From Arthrobacter antioxidans (GTDB lineage: Bacteria > Actinomycetota > Actinomycetes > Actinomycetales > Micrococcaceae), in assembly GCF_023100725.1 (NCBI RefSeq), contig NZ_CP095501.1, positions 2,914,001 to 2,978,000 of the forward strand: a stretch of 64,000 bases of DNA. Direction: 5' to 3'. Shown in pieces: positions 15,436-25,484 of this stretch. Numbering within the stretch: position 1 is the first letter of the stretch; each line of letters starts with the position of its first letter. The notes under the pieces were generated by a model. It worked only from the letters and a program-made list of their open reading frames with translations. It did no database searches and was not told the origin of the DNA. The position numbers and the translations under genes were made by a program.

Positions 15436-16457
15436 CCGGCCACGACCAGCCGGACGAGCGTGGCGCCGTCAGCATCCTCGTCGCCCTCCTCATGGTGGTC
15501 CTCCTCGGGTTCGCCGCTCTGGCCATTGATATCGGCATGCTGGTCTCCGAGAAGGCACAACTGCAGAACGGCGCCGATGCCGGCGCCCTCGCCATCGCCC
15601 AGGAATGCGCCCTGGATTTGAACGATGTCGATTGTGACTCGACCGCGCCCGTTGCCCGCCGCCTGGCCAACAGCAATGCTCTCGATGCGAAGAGCAACGT
15701 GAAGAACGTCGTCGTGAACGAGACGAGCCGCAGAGTCACCGTCACCACCGGTGCGCTTCAGGACGGGCAGGCACCCAACCGTGTGTCCCTCCTCTTCGCC
15801 AATGCGCTTGGCATCAGCTCCAGCGAGGTATTGGCGTCATCGACCGCCGTATGGGGAAGTCCTACCTCCGGCCCTGCGCCCTTCCCCATCACCTTCTCGG
15901 AATGCGAGCTCAAGGATGGGCCAGGCTGGCAGGTCGTGGAGTTCCGGAAGAAATCCGACGCTACACCCGCGTGCGCAGGTGGTCCACCGGGCGGCTTCGG
16001 CAGCCTGGACCAGGTATCCGGGAGATGCGAGGCGTTCGTCGATATCTCGCAAAGCGCCTCGGGCAGCAACACCGGCAATACCGGAGCGCCCAGCGATTGC
16101 GTTCCGCTCCTGCAGGAATGGCGGGCGCAGATCGAAGCGGGCGAAGCTCCCATCGGCTTGTTCCCCATCTACCGCAGCGTCAGTGACAGCGGCAGCAATG
16201 CGGTCTACCAGCTCACCGGCTTTGCCGCGTTCGAGGTCCACGGCTGGAAGTTCAAGCAGGAGGGCAACTCCACCTTCCCCAATTCTTTCCGCGACAACTA
16301 CTACGCCGGCTACAAGTGCAGCTCGACGCAGTGCATCGGCATCATCGGCAGGTTCGTGAGGATGGTCTCTCTTGACGACGCCTACAAGCTCGGCCCCTAC
16401 GACCCGACCATGGGCACCGCGGTCGTCCGACTCACCCTCGAGGAAGCAACTCCATGA
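15423..16457 (+). CDS. tadG: TadG-like (Tad domain) pilus assembly protein
   Basis: Probable envelope protein of the tad apparatus. Residues 11-60 match the Tad N-terminal domain: DERGAVSILVALLMVVLLGFAALAIDIG in two blocks, then the LQNGADAGALAIAQ segment. The remaining ~280 residues are exported, with several cysteine pairs and no recognisable catalytic site. The start is GTG at 15423 with AGGAG at 15411-15415; longer upstream readings would run deep into tadE. The stop overlaps cpaB (ATGA). No von Willebrand domain was recognised, so it is the short TadG-like type. Confidence 0.82.
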   Translation: MRRLTGHDQPDERGAVSILVALLMVVLLGFAALAIDIGMLVSEKAQLQNGADAGALAIAQECALDLNDVDCDSTAPVARRLANSNALDAKSNVKNVVVNETSRRVTVTTGALQDGQAPNRVSLLFANALGISSSEVLASSTAVWGSPTSGPAPFPITFSECELKDGPGWQVVEFRKKSDATPACAGGPPGGFGSLDQVSGRCEAFVDISQSASGSNTGNTGAPSDCVPLLQEWRAQIEAGEAPIGLFPIYRSVSDSGSNAVYQLTGFAAFEVHGWKFKQEGNSTFPNSFRDNYYAGYKCSSTQCIGIIGRFVRMVSLDDAYKLGPYDPTMGTAVVRLTLEEATP

Positions 16458-17218
16458 AATCCCGTCTCCTGGCCGGCCTCGCCGCCGTCGTCCTCGCGCT
16501 CGTCGGGGCCCTGATGCTGTTCGGCTACGCGCAGGGCGCGGAAGCGCGGGCGGTCGAGGGCCTCGACCCGGTGGACGTCCTGGTGGTGGCTACCGCCATC
16601 CCCGCAGGCACACCGGCCGAGGAGCTCCAACCGTTCCTCACCACCAAGGCCCTGCCCGCCACCGCCGTCGGAGCATCCGCACTCAAGGACCTCGACTCAT
16701 CCGCGGGCACGGTCACTGCCGTGGAACTCATGCCCGGCGAGCAACTGCTCGCCGAGCGCCTCGTCGATCCGGACGACGCGGCAGTGACAGGCAGCGTCGA
16801 TGTCCCCGAGGGCCTGCAGGAAGTCTCCTTCACGATCGAACCGGACCGCGCGGTCGGCGGCAGGATCGCCCCGGGCGACACCGTGGGTGTGTTCATCTCG
16901 CTGGAGGCGGGTGGCCTCGAGGAGGCGCCGGACGCCCCCACGACGCAGCTCGCTCTCCACAAGATCCTCGTGACCTCCGTGCAGCGCGCCCCCACCGCCG
17001 TCGCCGTCGACCCCGCTGCCGACCCCGAGGCCCAGGCTCGCGCCGAAGCCGAGGCATTACCGAGCGGCTCCCTCATGCTCACGATCGCCGTCGACACCGC
17101 CCAGGCCACGAAGATCGTGCACGCGAACCAGAACGCCACCCTGTGGCTGAGCAAGGAAACGGCCGCGACGGTCGAGGGAGACTCCCCCATCCTCCAGAAC
17201 AAGGAACTGTACCGATGA
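16454..17218 (+). CDS. cpaB: Flp pilus assembly protein CpaB/RcpC
   Basis: Periplasmic-side or cell-wall-zone component of tad pilus assembly. It has an N-terminal signal anchor (residues 3-24, LAGLAAVVLALVGALMLFGYA), then a SAF-like domain (VLVVATAIPAGTPAEEL through MPGEQLLAERLV, about residues 40-110), and the RcpC-like region ISFTIEPDRAVGGRIAPGDTVGVF (written with V at its first position in this protein). The length is 254 residues. It is coupled by 4-base overlaps to both neighbours. Confidence 0.88.
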   Translation: MKSRLLAGLAAVVLALVGALMLFGYAQGAEARAVEGLDPVDVLVVATAIPAGTPAEELQPFLTTKALPATAVGASALKDLDSSAGTVTAVELMPGEQLLAERLVDPDDAAVTGSVDVPEGLQEVSFTIEPDRAVGGRIAPGDTVGVFISLEAGGLEEAPDAPTTQLALHKILVTSVQRAPTAVAVDPAADPEAQARAEAEALPSGSLMLTIAVDTAQATKIVHANQNATLWLSKETAATVEGDSPILQNKELYR

Positions 17219-18401
17219 GCAGATTCGTCCTGATCACCCCCAGTTCGGACTTCGAGCAGAAGCTCCGCCTCGCGGTCGCCGGAGGACTGCAGGGCCATGT
17301 GAAGAGCCTGCCCGCGAGCGTCCTCGGCGGAGACCCCTCCTCCGTCCTCGATCAGCTGGCGCTGGAACAGCCTGAGGTGCTGGTCTTCGGTCCGGGTATC
17401 GCCCTCGAGGATGCGCTCCGCCTGGCCATCATCGTGGACGTGAAGTTCCCGGAGGTGAGTGTGGTGCTGGTGCACGAGGACCACCCCGAGATCGCGCTCC
17501 AGGCCATGCGGGCCGGGGTCCGTGACATCCTCACACCACTGGCCGACGTCGCAAGCATCCGCGCGCAGCTCGAACGCGCCTGCCAGGCCTTCGCGACGCG
17601 CCAGCGGACCGAAACCCAACTTCCACGCAAGAAGCAGAACGGTCGGGTGATCGGCGTGTTCTCACCCAAGGGCGGCGTCGGCAAGACCACCATCGCCACG
17701 AATCTGGCCGTGGGGCTCGGGAAGATGGCCCCCATGAGCGTCGTCATCGTGGATCTCGACCTCCAGTTCGGAGATGTGGGCACCGGCTTGTACCTGAATC
17801 CCGAGTACTCGGTCCTGGACGCCGTCTCCGGTGCCGCCACACAGGATTCCATGGTCCTGAAGGCCTTCCTCACGCCGCACTCGTCGGGCATCTACGCCCT
17901 GTGCGGCCCGCGCAACCCGGCCGACGCCGACCGCATCTCGTCCGAGCAGATCACCCGCCTCATCCAGCAGCTCGCCCTCGAGTTCCGCTTCGTGGTCGTC
18001 GACACCGGGCCCGGGCTCACGGAACCGAGCCTCGCCGCACTGGAACAATGCACGGATGCTGTGTGGGTGACCGCGATGGACGTGCCGAGCGTCCGGGGCC
18101 TGCGCACCGGACTCGACGTGCTGAACCAGCTCAACCTGATGCCCAAGGCACGCCACGTGGTCCTCAACTTCGCCGACACCAAGACCGGCCTGTCCGTGCA
18201 GGACATCGAGGCGACCCTCATGGCACCTGTCGACATCTCCGTCCCCCGCTCACGCGCCATCACCATGGCCACCAATCGCGGTGTTCCCCTGCTGCAGGAC
18301 AGGGTCCGCGATCCGGCGACGAAGAGCATGACCGATCTGGTGGAGCGGTTCGACGAGCGCGCCGCGCCCCCAAGGAAGCTCCATCGCCGTGTGGTGGTCC
18401 G

Positions 18402-18405
<4 letters not shown>
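17215..18405 (+). CDS. cpaE: CpaE/TadZ-family ATPase (pilus localisation)
   Basis: MinD/ParA-like ATPase thought to place the tad apparatus at its cellular site. Residues 1-125 form a receiver-like domain whose phospho-acceptor position (LVFGPG) has no aspartate, as usual for CpaE. The deviant Walker A is SPKGGVGKTTIA (K152-T159), followed by VVIVDLDLQFGDVG and VVVDTGPGLTEPSL. The length is 396 residues. ATG overlaps the cpaB stop; the upstream open frame was rejected because it runs through cpaB. A partner role with CpaF is inferred from operon order. Confidence 0.92.
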
Positions 18406-19868
<1,463 letters not shown>

Positions 19869-19872
19869 GCGC

Positions 19873-20808
19873 ATGACCCTCCTCCTCGTGGGCGGCGCGG
19901 CCCTGGTGATCGGCGCGATCGTCCTGGTGCTCGTGGCCCTGCGGCCGGCCCAGTCTCCGGTCCCCCTCGACCGTCGTCGGCCACCCCTCCAGCAGCAGAA
20001 CTCGCAGCTCTCGCGGTTCGCGGGGGCTGCCGGACGGGCGATGGACGCCTACCTGCGCCGGCACCCGATGCGCTTCCTGGACCAGAACGCCCTCGAGACG
20101 GCGGGTATCAGGATCAGCCAGGCCGAGGTCTATCTGCTCGTGGTCCTCGGCGGCATCACCGGGCTCCTGCTGGGGTGGGCGCTGCTCGCGCCCGTCGTCG
20201 GCGTCCTCCTGTTCCTGCTCTCCCCCGCCGTCGCACACCTGGTGGTGTCCTTCCGGACCGGACGACGACGTCGCCGCTTCGACACCCAGCTCGGCGACAC
20301 GCTGCAGCTGCTCACCGGAGGCCTGCGGGCGGGCCACAGCATCCTGCGGGCGATCGACGCCGCGGCCACGGAGGCGGACAGTCCGACGTCGGAGGAGATG
20401 CGCCGCATCGTCGCCGAGACGAGCCTCGGCAAGGATCTCCTCGCCGCGCTCATGGACACCTCGCACCGCATGGAGAACGAGGACTTCGCCTGGATCGCGC
20501 AGGCCATCCAGATCAACCGTGAAGTCGGTGGAGACCTCGCCGACGTGCTCGACCAGGTGGGGCACACCATCCGCGAGCGCACCGAGATCAAAGGCCACAT
20601 CCGGGCACTCGCCGCCGAGGGCAAGTTCTCCGCCTACATCCTCGGGGCGCTGCCCTTCGGTATCGCCCTGATCCTCACCGTGGTCAGCCCCGGTTACGTC
20701 GACCCGCTGTTCACGAAGCCCCTGGGCTGGGTGATGCTGGGCGCCGCCGCCGTCATGATGGCGATCGGTGGGCTCTGGCTGCGCAAGATCATCGACCTGA
20801 AGTTCTGA
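19873..20808 (+). CDS. tadB: TadB inner-membrane platform protein (T2SSF family)
   Basis: Polytopic membrane protein forming the tad platform with TadC. It has an N-terminal membrane segment (residues 2-24), a pair of membrane segments near 75-110, a cytoplasmic T2SSF domain (DTLQLLTGGLRAGHSILRAID, then EFAWIAQAIQINREVGG-like with D at its second residue) and two C-terminal segments. The length is 311 residues. The start four bases after cpaF was chosen because the longer open frame lies within cpaF. Confidence 0.93.
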   Translation: MTLLLVGGAALVIGAIVLVLVALRPAQSPVPLDRRRPPLQQQNSQLSRFAGAAGRAMDAYLRRHPMRFLDQNALETAGIRISQAEVYLLVVLGGITGLLLGWALLAPVVGVLLFLLSPAVAHLVVSFRTGRRRRRFDTQLGDTLQLLTGGLRAGHSILRAIDAAATEADSPTSEEMRRIVAETSLGKDLLAALMDTSHRMENEDFAWIAQAIQINREVGGDLADVLDQVGHTIRERTEIKGHIRALAAEGKFSAYILGALPFGIALILTVVSPGYVDPLFTKPLGWVMLGAAAVMMAIGGLWLRKIIDLKF

Positions 20809-20818
20809 GGACACCGTC

Positions 20819-21700
20819 ATGGACCCCACCCTGCTCGCCTCGCTCCTGCTCACCTCAGCACCCATCGGCTACTTCACCTGGTCCCTGCTCACCTCCGACG
20901 CCCGGATGCGCCGCACAGTGCAGCACAACCTCAACCAGGGCATGGCAGGTGCCGTCGCCGCCGCCGACCGCCCGAACCCCCTCCTCCGGCTGGGGCGGCG
21001 CCTCACCCCGCAGGCGTACGTCCTCAGACTGGACCACCTGCTGGCCCTCGCCGGCCGGCCGGCGTCGATGCCACTGGCCAAGGTCCTCACCGCCAAACCC
21101 CTGCTCGGTCTCGCCGGTGGCCTGACCGGCCTGCTGCTCCTGCAGTCGAACCCCAGCAGGCTCTTCGTGCTGCTCTCGCTCTTCGTCACGCTCCTCGGTT
21201 ACTTCGTGCCGGACCTCCTCCTGTACAGCAAGGGGCAGGAACGCCAGAAGGCCATGGCCCTGGAGCTGGCCAATACCCTGGACCAGATGCTGATCTCCGT
21301 GGAGGCGGGCCTGGGCTTCGAGAGCGCCATGCAGCGCGCCGGTGAAACCGGGAAGGGACCCCTGGCGGACGAGCTCGTGCGCACCCTGCAGGACATGCAG
21401 GTCGGGCGCAGCAGGCGTGAGGCGTACCTCGCCATGGCGGACCGCAGCACCATCCCGGAACTGCGGAGCTTCGTGAAGGCCATCGTGCAGGCCGACGCCT
21501 ACGGCATCGCCCTGTCGGGTGTCCTGCGGACCCAGGCCAAGGTCATGCGCGTGAAGCGCCGCCAGCGCGCCGAGGAGAAGGCGATGAAGCTCCCCGTCGC
21601 GGTGCTCTTCCCGCTCCTGCTGTTCATCTTCCCGGTGCTGTTCATCGTGATCCTCGGCCCTGCCGCACTCAACGTCATGGACACGTTCGCCGGACAGTAA
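20819..21700 (+). CDS. tadC: TadC inner-membrane platform protein (T2SSF family)
   Basis: Second platform protein of the tad pilus machine. The T2SSF core reads NTLDQMLISVEAGLGFESAM, with the partner segment AIVQADAYGIALSGVLRTQA. Membrane segments lie at residues ~3-22, ~95-135 and ~260-285 (LPVAVLFPLLLFIFPVLFIV). The length is 293 residues. It is the last structural tad gene before the regulatory island. Confidence 0.92.
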   Translation: MDPTLLASLLLTSAPIGYFTWSLLTSDARMRRTVQHNLNQGMAGAVAAADRPNPLLRLGRRLTPQAYVLRLDHLLALAGRPASMPLAKVLTAKPLLGLAGGLTGLLLLQSNPSRLFVLLSLFVTLLGYFVPDLLLYSKGQERQKAMALELANTLDQMLISVEAGLGFESAMQRAGETGKGPLADELVRTLQDMQVGRSRREAYLAMADRSTIPELRSFVKAIVQADAYGIALSGVLRTQAKVMRVKRRQRAEEKAMKLPVAVLFPLLLFIFPVLFIVILGPAALNVMDTFAGQ

Positions 21701-21733
21701 GGGGGCTCCCGGCTGATCGTCAGGGCCCCGCCG

Positions 21734-21748
21734 TAGGCTGGGACGGTG
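21734..21748 (+). promoter_or_regulatory. Leaderless promoter -10 element for the Hpt-like gene
   Basis: TAGGCT at 21734-21739 stands six bases before the GTG start at 21746, the geometry of actinobacterial leaderless transcripts. No ribosome binding site precedes this GTG. The -35 is poor (CTGATC-like). Confidence 0.5.
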
Positions 21749-22123
21749 CTTCCGAATGCCCCCCACCCCAATCCGCCGCTCGTTGACCTCACGGTCCTCG
21801 CCCACCTCGAGCAGCAATTCAACGACGCCGGACCCGCCCGGGCCTTCGCCCGCGACTACATCGCGGGCTTCGGGGACCGCTGCCTGCGGCTCACGCGCTC
21901 CGTCGCCGACCAGGACCTGCCTGCGGCCCTCGAGGCCGCGCTGAGCCTCCGCAATTCCTCCCTCATGCTCGGTGCCGAGCGGCTCGTCGCCCTCACCGCG
22001 GCCTTCGAGGCAGCCATCTCCTCGGCCGACCTCGACGCCGCGCGCCGCGCCCTGCCCGGCATCGAACGCTGCGGGCTGGACACGATCCGCGAACTCGAGA
22101 CCCGCTATCTCGACCCTGCCTGA
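21746..22123 (+). CDS. Hpt-domain-like protein lacking the phospho-acceptor histidine
   Basis: Small all-helical protein (125 residues). Residues 64-77, AALSLRNSSLMLGA, align by eye with the Hpt pattern AAHSLKSSSANLGA, but the phosphorylatable histidine is Leu66 (CTG at 21941-21943). A downstream helix, ERLVALTAAFEAAI, completes the four-helix bundle. It probably cannot relay phosphate but may bind a response regulator or kinase. GTG start, probably leaderless. It lies 45 bases after tadC and converges on the response regulator with 15 bases between stops, so it likely belongs to the pilus regulatory island. The Hpt assignment is by pattern only. Confidence 0.7.
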   Translation: MLPNAPHPNPPLVDLTVLAHLEQQFNDAGPARAFARDYIAGFGDRCLRLTRSVADQDLPAALEAALSLRNSSLMLGAERLVALTAAFEAAISSADLDAARRALPGIERCGLDTIRELETRYLDPA

Positions 22124-22138
22124 GGAGCGAGCAGCCCG

Positions 22139-22921
22139 TCAGGCACGCACCGGGGTCAGCCGGTAGCCGACGCCGCGCACGGTCTGCAGCCAGCGAGGGT
22201 TCTTCGGATCCTCCTCGAGCTTCCGCCGGAGGTTGCCGATGTGCACCTCGATCGCCCGCTCGTCCGAGTCGCTGATGTACGTGTCCTCGCCGTAGTAGTC
22301 GCCCCGGACAACCCGGACCAGATCGGCCTTCGTCCTCACGGCGCCGCTGCTCTTCAGCATCTCGTTGAGCAGGTCGAACTCGCTGCGCGTCAGCGGGAGG
22401 TCACGTCCGTCGACCACCACGGTGCGCGCCGAGGCGTTCAGGGCCAGTCCGTTGTGCTCGAACACCGGCGACGCCCCGCCGGCCGGTGCCGACGCCTCGG
22501 ACGGCGCCGACGTCGTCGGGCCGGGACCCTCGACGTCCGGTTCCGGGGCTGCGCGCGGGCGTCGCAGCATGGCCGCGATCCGCGCGCGCAGTTCCCGGGG
22601 GCGGAACGGCTTGGTGAGATAGTCGTCGGCACCCGACTGCAGCGCGGTGAGGGTGTCCAGTTCGTCGCCCCGCGAGGTCAGCATCACCACGTAGCAGTTG
22701 GTGAAACCACGGATGCGCCGCAGCACCTCGTACCCGTCGATGTCCGGCAGCCCGACGTCGACCGTCACCACCGTGGCGTCGTGCATGCGCACCAGGTCCA
22801 CGCCGGCCCGTCCGTTCGGCGCCACATGGACGTCGAAGCCCGACTGCCGAAGCACGGCCCCCACCAGATTCCGCACATCGGCATCGTCCTCGATGACGAC
22901 TGCCACTCCCGGATCGCTCAT
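22139..22921 (-). CDS. OmpR/PhoB-family response regulator
   Basis: Two-component DNA-binding regulator. The receiver (residues 1-120) is complete: acidic E11-D12-D13, phospho-acceptor D55 in VDVGLPDIDG, T82 and K104 in LTKPFRP. A Pro/Ala/Ser-rich linker (~123-155) leads to a winged helix (LPLTRSEFDLLNEML, then RAIEVHIGNLRRKL and VRGVGYRL). The length is 260 residues. It is divergent from the histidine kinase across 195 bases and sits within the tad locus, so it probably controls pilus genes with that kinase. Pairing is inferred from adjacency. Confidence 0.93.
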   Translation of the reverse strand: MSDPGVAVVIEDDADVRNLVGAVLRQSGFDVHVAPNGRAGVDLVRMHDATVVTVDVGLPDIDGYEVLRRIRGFTNCYVVMLTSRGDELDTLTALQSGADDYLTKPFRPRELRARIAAMLRRPRAAPEPDVEGPGPTTSAPSEASAPAGGASPVFEHNGLALNASARTVVVDGRDLPLTRSEFDLLNEMLKSSGAVRTKADLVRVVRGDYYGEDTYISDSDERAIEVHIGNLRRKLEEDPKNPRWLQTVRGVGYRLTPVRA

Positions 22922-23038
22922 TCAGTTCCAACCCCCATCCGACCTGCGGTGAAGCCCAGCCGATTCGTCATGGCAACCATTCTGCCGTCCGTACGGGCGA
23001 AATGTGCCCGATGCGCGTGCAAAACGCGGGGATGGCGA

Positions 23039-23044
23039 CATAAT
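23039..23044 (+). promoter_or_regulatory. Candidate -10 element for the histidine kinase gene
   Basis: CATAAT in the 195-base spacer between the divergent regulator and kinase genes, with a weak -35 (CGTGCA, 17 bases upstream). It would give a leader of about 65 bases. Confidence 0.35.
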
Positions 23045-23116
23045 GAGGGCAGTACGTAGGTCTCAGCGTCGGAAAGTCATTCAGCATGTGGAGTTCTCCC
23101 GTCCCCTGGCTCGTGC

Positions 23117-24796
23117 ATGGCTAGCGGCTCCAGCACGTCATGGTCGAGCGCGGCGTCGAGGATGTCCATCGGCCGCGCGGGCATCCTCTGCCAGGTCCCG
23201 CTCACGCTGATCGTCGTCGTGCTGTCCCTCACCGCGCCGGTCCTCCGGCCCGGCCTGATGGCCGACCCGACGTACGAGCTGGGCTTCTGGCTGATCCTGA
23301 TCCTGCTGGCCCTGTGCGTCGTCGTCCCGTGGAACGAGCTGCCGCGCGGCACCGTACTCGTGATCCCCGTCCTCGACTTCGTTGCGATCGCCCTGCTGCG
23401 GACCGGCGCAATGGATGTCCAGCCGGCGCTCGGGGTGCTGGCCGTCTTCCCCGTCCTCTGGCTCATGCGCTCCGCGCTGCCCACCTGGGCGGCCCTCGCC
23501 TGCTCCGTGGGCGGTTCCCTGCTCATCACCGCGTGGCCCTTCCTGGACTCCTTCGATCCGACGCTCCTGTCCTCGTACGCCGGCGCCCTGCTGCTGCCCG
23601 TCCTGATGCTCTGCATCGGCGTCACCATCCGTGTCATGAGCGCCGGTGCCGACGCCCGCCAAGCCGAGCTCGAACGCAAGGACCGCGAGCTCACCGACCT
23701 CCTGAACGCCGCCATCGATCGCGAGCGGGTGCTCACCGCGATCCTCAACACGGTGGACGTCGGCCTCACCGCCGTGGATGCCCACGGCAGCACCACGCTG
23801 ACGAACCGGCAACAGGAGCTGTTCAACCGGCTCTCGGCCGGCGACGACGAGCACGACACCCTCCTCTTCGGTCCGGACCGCGTCACGCCGCTGCCTCCCG
23901 ACCGGCGGCCCGTGCATCGGGCCCTCACGGGTGAGACGTTCGCGGACCAGCTGGTCTGGGTCGGGGACGGGGACGCGCAGCGCGCGCTCTCGACGGCGGC
24001 CCGGCCCATCAAGAACGCCGACGGCGGCATCACCGGCGCCCTGGTCGCGTGCAGCGACGTCACCGAGCTGGTCGAGGCGGTGACGGCCAAGGACACGTTC
24101 ATCTCGAACATCTCCCACGAGTTCCATGCCCCGCTGACCTCGGTGCTGGGCTACCTCGAGCTCGTCCTGGAGGACGACCACCCGCTGCCCGCACACCTCG
24201 CGGGCTATGTCGACGTCGCGGGCCGCAACGCCGAGCGCGTGCTCCACCTGGTCGCCGATCTGCTGTCCACCGCGGGCGACCGCGTCAGGGTGCATCCGCG
24301 CCCCGTGGATCTCGCGGCCGTGATCGAGATGAGCGTCCGCTCCAACCGGCTCCGTGCGCAGAAGAACGGGGTGCGGCTCCGGACCGACACCCACAGCCCG
24401 CTCTGGACGCTCATCGATCCGCTGCGGATCTCCCAGGTGCTCGACAACCTGCTGTCCAACGCCATCAAGTACTCCCCCGAGGGCGGCCTCGTGATCGTCC
24501 GTGCGGAGGAGACCGAATCCGAGATCAACCTCCACGTCGACGACCGCGGCATGGGCATGACCGAGCAGGAGGCCGGCCAGGTCTTCTCCCGCTTCTACCG
24601 GACGCCCGCTGCCCGCCGGGCGGACATCGACGGCGCGGGGCTCGGGCTGGCCATCACCAAGTCGATCGTCGAGAGCCACGGCGGCTCCATCCACTGCGTC
24701 AGCTCCCCCGGGAAGGGAAGCCGTTTCACGGTGACGCTGCCGCTCAACGGCGACGTGGGCCGGGCGCCGCACGACACCCTGGAGGACTCCGTCTAG
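23117..24796 (+). CDS. Membrane sensor histidine kinase with PAS-like domain
   Basis: Residues 20-175 hold about six membrane segments with almost no extracellular domain, so it likely senses the membrane or an intramembrane signal. A coiled segment (RQAELERKDRELTDLLN) and a PAS-like domain (~205-320) follow, then HisKA with H334 in NISHEFHAPLTSVLGYLELV, and HATPase_c with N box (LSNAIKYS), DDRGMGM and GAGLGLAITKS. The H box is atypical: HEFHAPL instead of the usual HELRTPL. The length is 559 residues. ATG 23117 and ATG 23162 are both possible. It lies directly before the prepilin peptidase and opposite the response regulator. Confidence 0.9.
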   Translation: MASGSSTSWSSAASRMSIGRAGILCQVPLTLIVVVLSLTAPVLRPGLMADPTYELGFWLILILLALCVVVPWNELPRGTVLVIPVLDFVAIALLRTGAMDVQPALGVLAVFPVLWLMRSALPTWAALACSVGGSLLITAWPFLDSFDPTLLSSYAGALLLPVLMLCIGVTIRVMSAGADARQAELERKDRELTDLLNAAIDRERVLTAILNTVDVGLTAVDAHGSTTLTNRQQELFNRLSAGDDEHDTLLFGPDRVTPLPPDRRPVHRALTGETFADQLVWVGDGDAQRALSTAARPIKNADGGITGALVACSDVTELVEAVTAKDTFISNISHEFHAPLTSVLGYLELVLEDDHPLPAHLAGYVDVAGRNAERVLHLVADLLSTAGDRVRVHPRPVDLAAVIEMSVRSNRLRAQKNGVRLRTDTHSPLWTLIDPLRISQVLDNLLSNAIKYSPEGGLVIVRAEETESEINLHVDDRGMGMTEQEAGQVFSRFYRTPAARRADIDGAGLGLAITKSIVESHGGSIHCVSSPGKGSRFTVTLPLNGDVGRAPHDTLEDSV

Positions 24797-25420
24797 GTGG
24801 TCGCCGTCCTGGTCACCGCGCTGCTCACCGCCGCGCTGGCGTATGCGCTGTTCGCCCTTGCCGGCGCGGATCCGCGCACCGTCCTGCCGGGGCGGGCACG
24901 GCTGCCGCTCGCGCTGCTCGCCGGCGTCCTCGCGGGCGCGGGCAGCGCCGTCACGGCCGACTGGTGGACGCTCCCGCTCGTGGGATGCCTCGCGGCCTTC
25001 GGCGTGCTCCTGGGCGCCATCGACGCCCGCTCGAAGCTGCTGCCGAACGCCGTCCTCGTCCGCTTCACGGCAATGGCCCTCCTCCTGCTGCTCCTCGCGG
25101 CGGTCGGGGGCGGCCACTGGGGCGGTCTGCTCGGCGCCGCGGCAGGCGCGGCGGCGCTGTTCGCGGTGTACTTCGTCCTCGCACTCGTCAACCCTGCGGG
25201 CATGGGGATGGGGGACGTGAAGCTCGCCGCCGTGCTGGGTCTCTTCGGGGGCTGGGCCGGCGCCTCCGCCTGGCTGGGTACACTCCTCGGCGGGTTCCTG
25301 CTCGGGGGGCTGGCCGGGCTCGGGGTGCTGCTGTTCCGGCGCGGCTCACGCGGTTCGACCTTCCCCTTCGGCCCCGGCATGCTGGCCGCCGCGTTCGCGA
25401 GCTTCGTCCTCCTCGGCTGA
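24797..25420 (+). CDS. Prepilin peptidase (A24 family, TadV/CpaA type)
   Basis: Membrane aspartic protease that cleaves the Flp and TadE leader peptides. Catalytic aspartates are D76 (GAIDARSKLLPN) and D140 in the GxGD motif (GMGMGDVK). There are about six hydrophobic segments in 207 residues, and no N-methyltransferase domain, as in TadV/CpaA. The GTG start abuts the kinase stop, with GGAGGA ten bases upstream. It is the distal gene of the tad locus and probably cotranscribed with the kinase. Confidence 0.9.
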   Translation: MVAVLVTALLTAALAYALFALAGADPRTVLPGRARLPLALLAGVLAGAGSAVTADWWTLPLVGCLAAFGVLLGAIDARSKLLPNAVLVRFTAMALLLLLLAAVGGGHWGGLLGAAAGAAALFAVYFVLALVNPAGMGMGDVKLAAVLGLFGGWAGASAWLGTLLGGFLLGGLAGLGVLLFRRGSRGSTFPFGPGMLAAAFASFVLLG

Positions 25421-25477
25421 CCGGCAACGCCTGCCTCACCTGACCGGCAGCGTGTGCCTCACCTGACCAGAAGTGCG
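25417..25477 (+). repeat. 23-bp tandem repeat, about 2.5 copies
   Basis: Copies at 25417-25439 and 25440-25462 differ at a few positions; a partial third begins at 25463. They start at the prepilin peptidase stop and fill the gap before the truA stop. Each begins CTGACC, so stop codons recur in one frame. Confidence 0.75.
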
Positions 25478-25484
25478 CCGTCGC

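Noticed and set aside
16372..17214. Upstream extension of cpaE
   Set aside because: It lies within tadG and cpaB in another frame; the ATG at 17215 overlaps the cpaB stop in the usual coupled manner.
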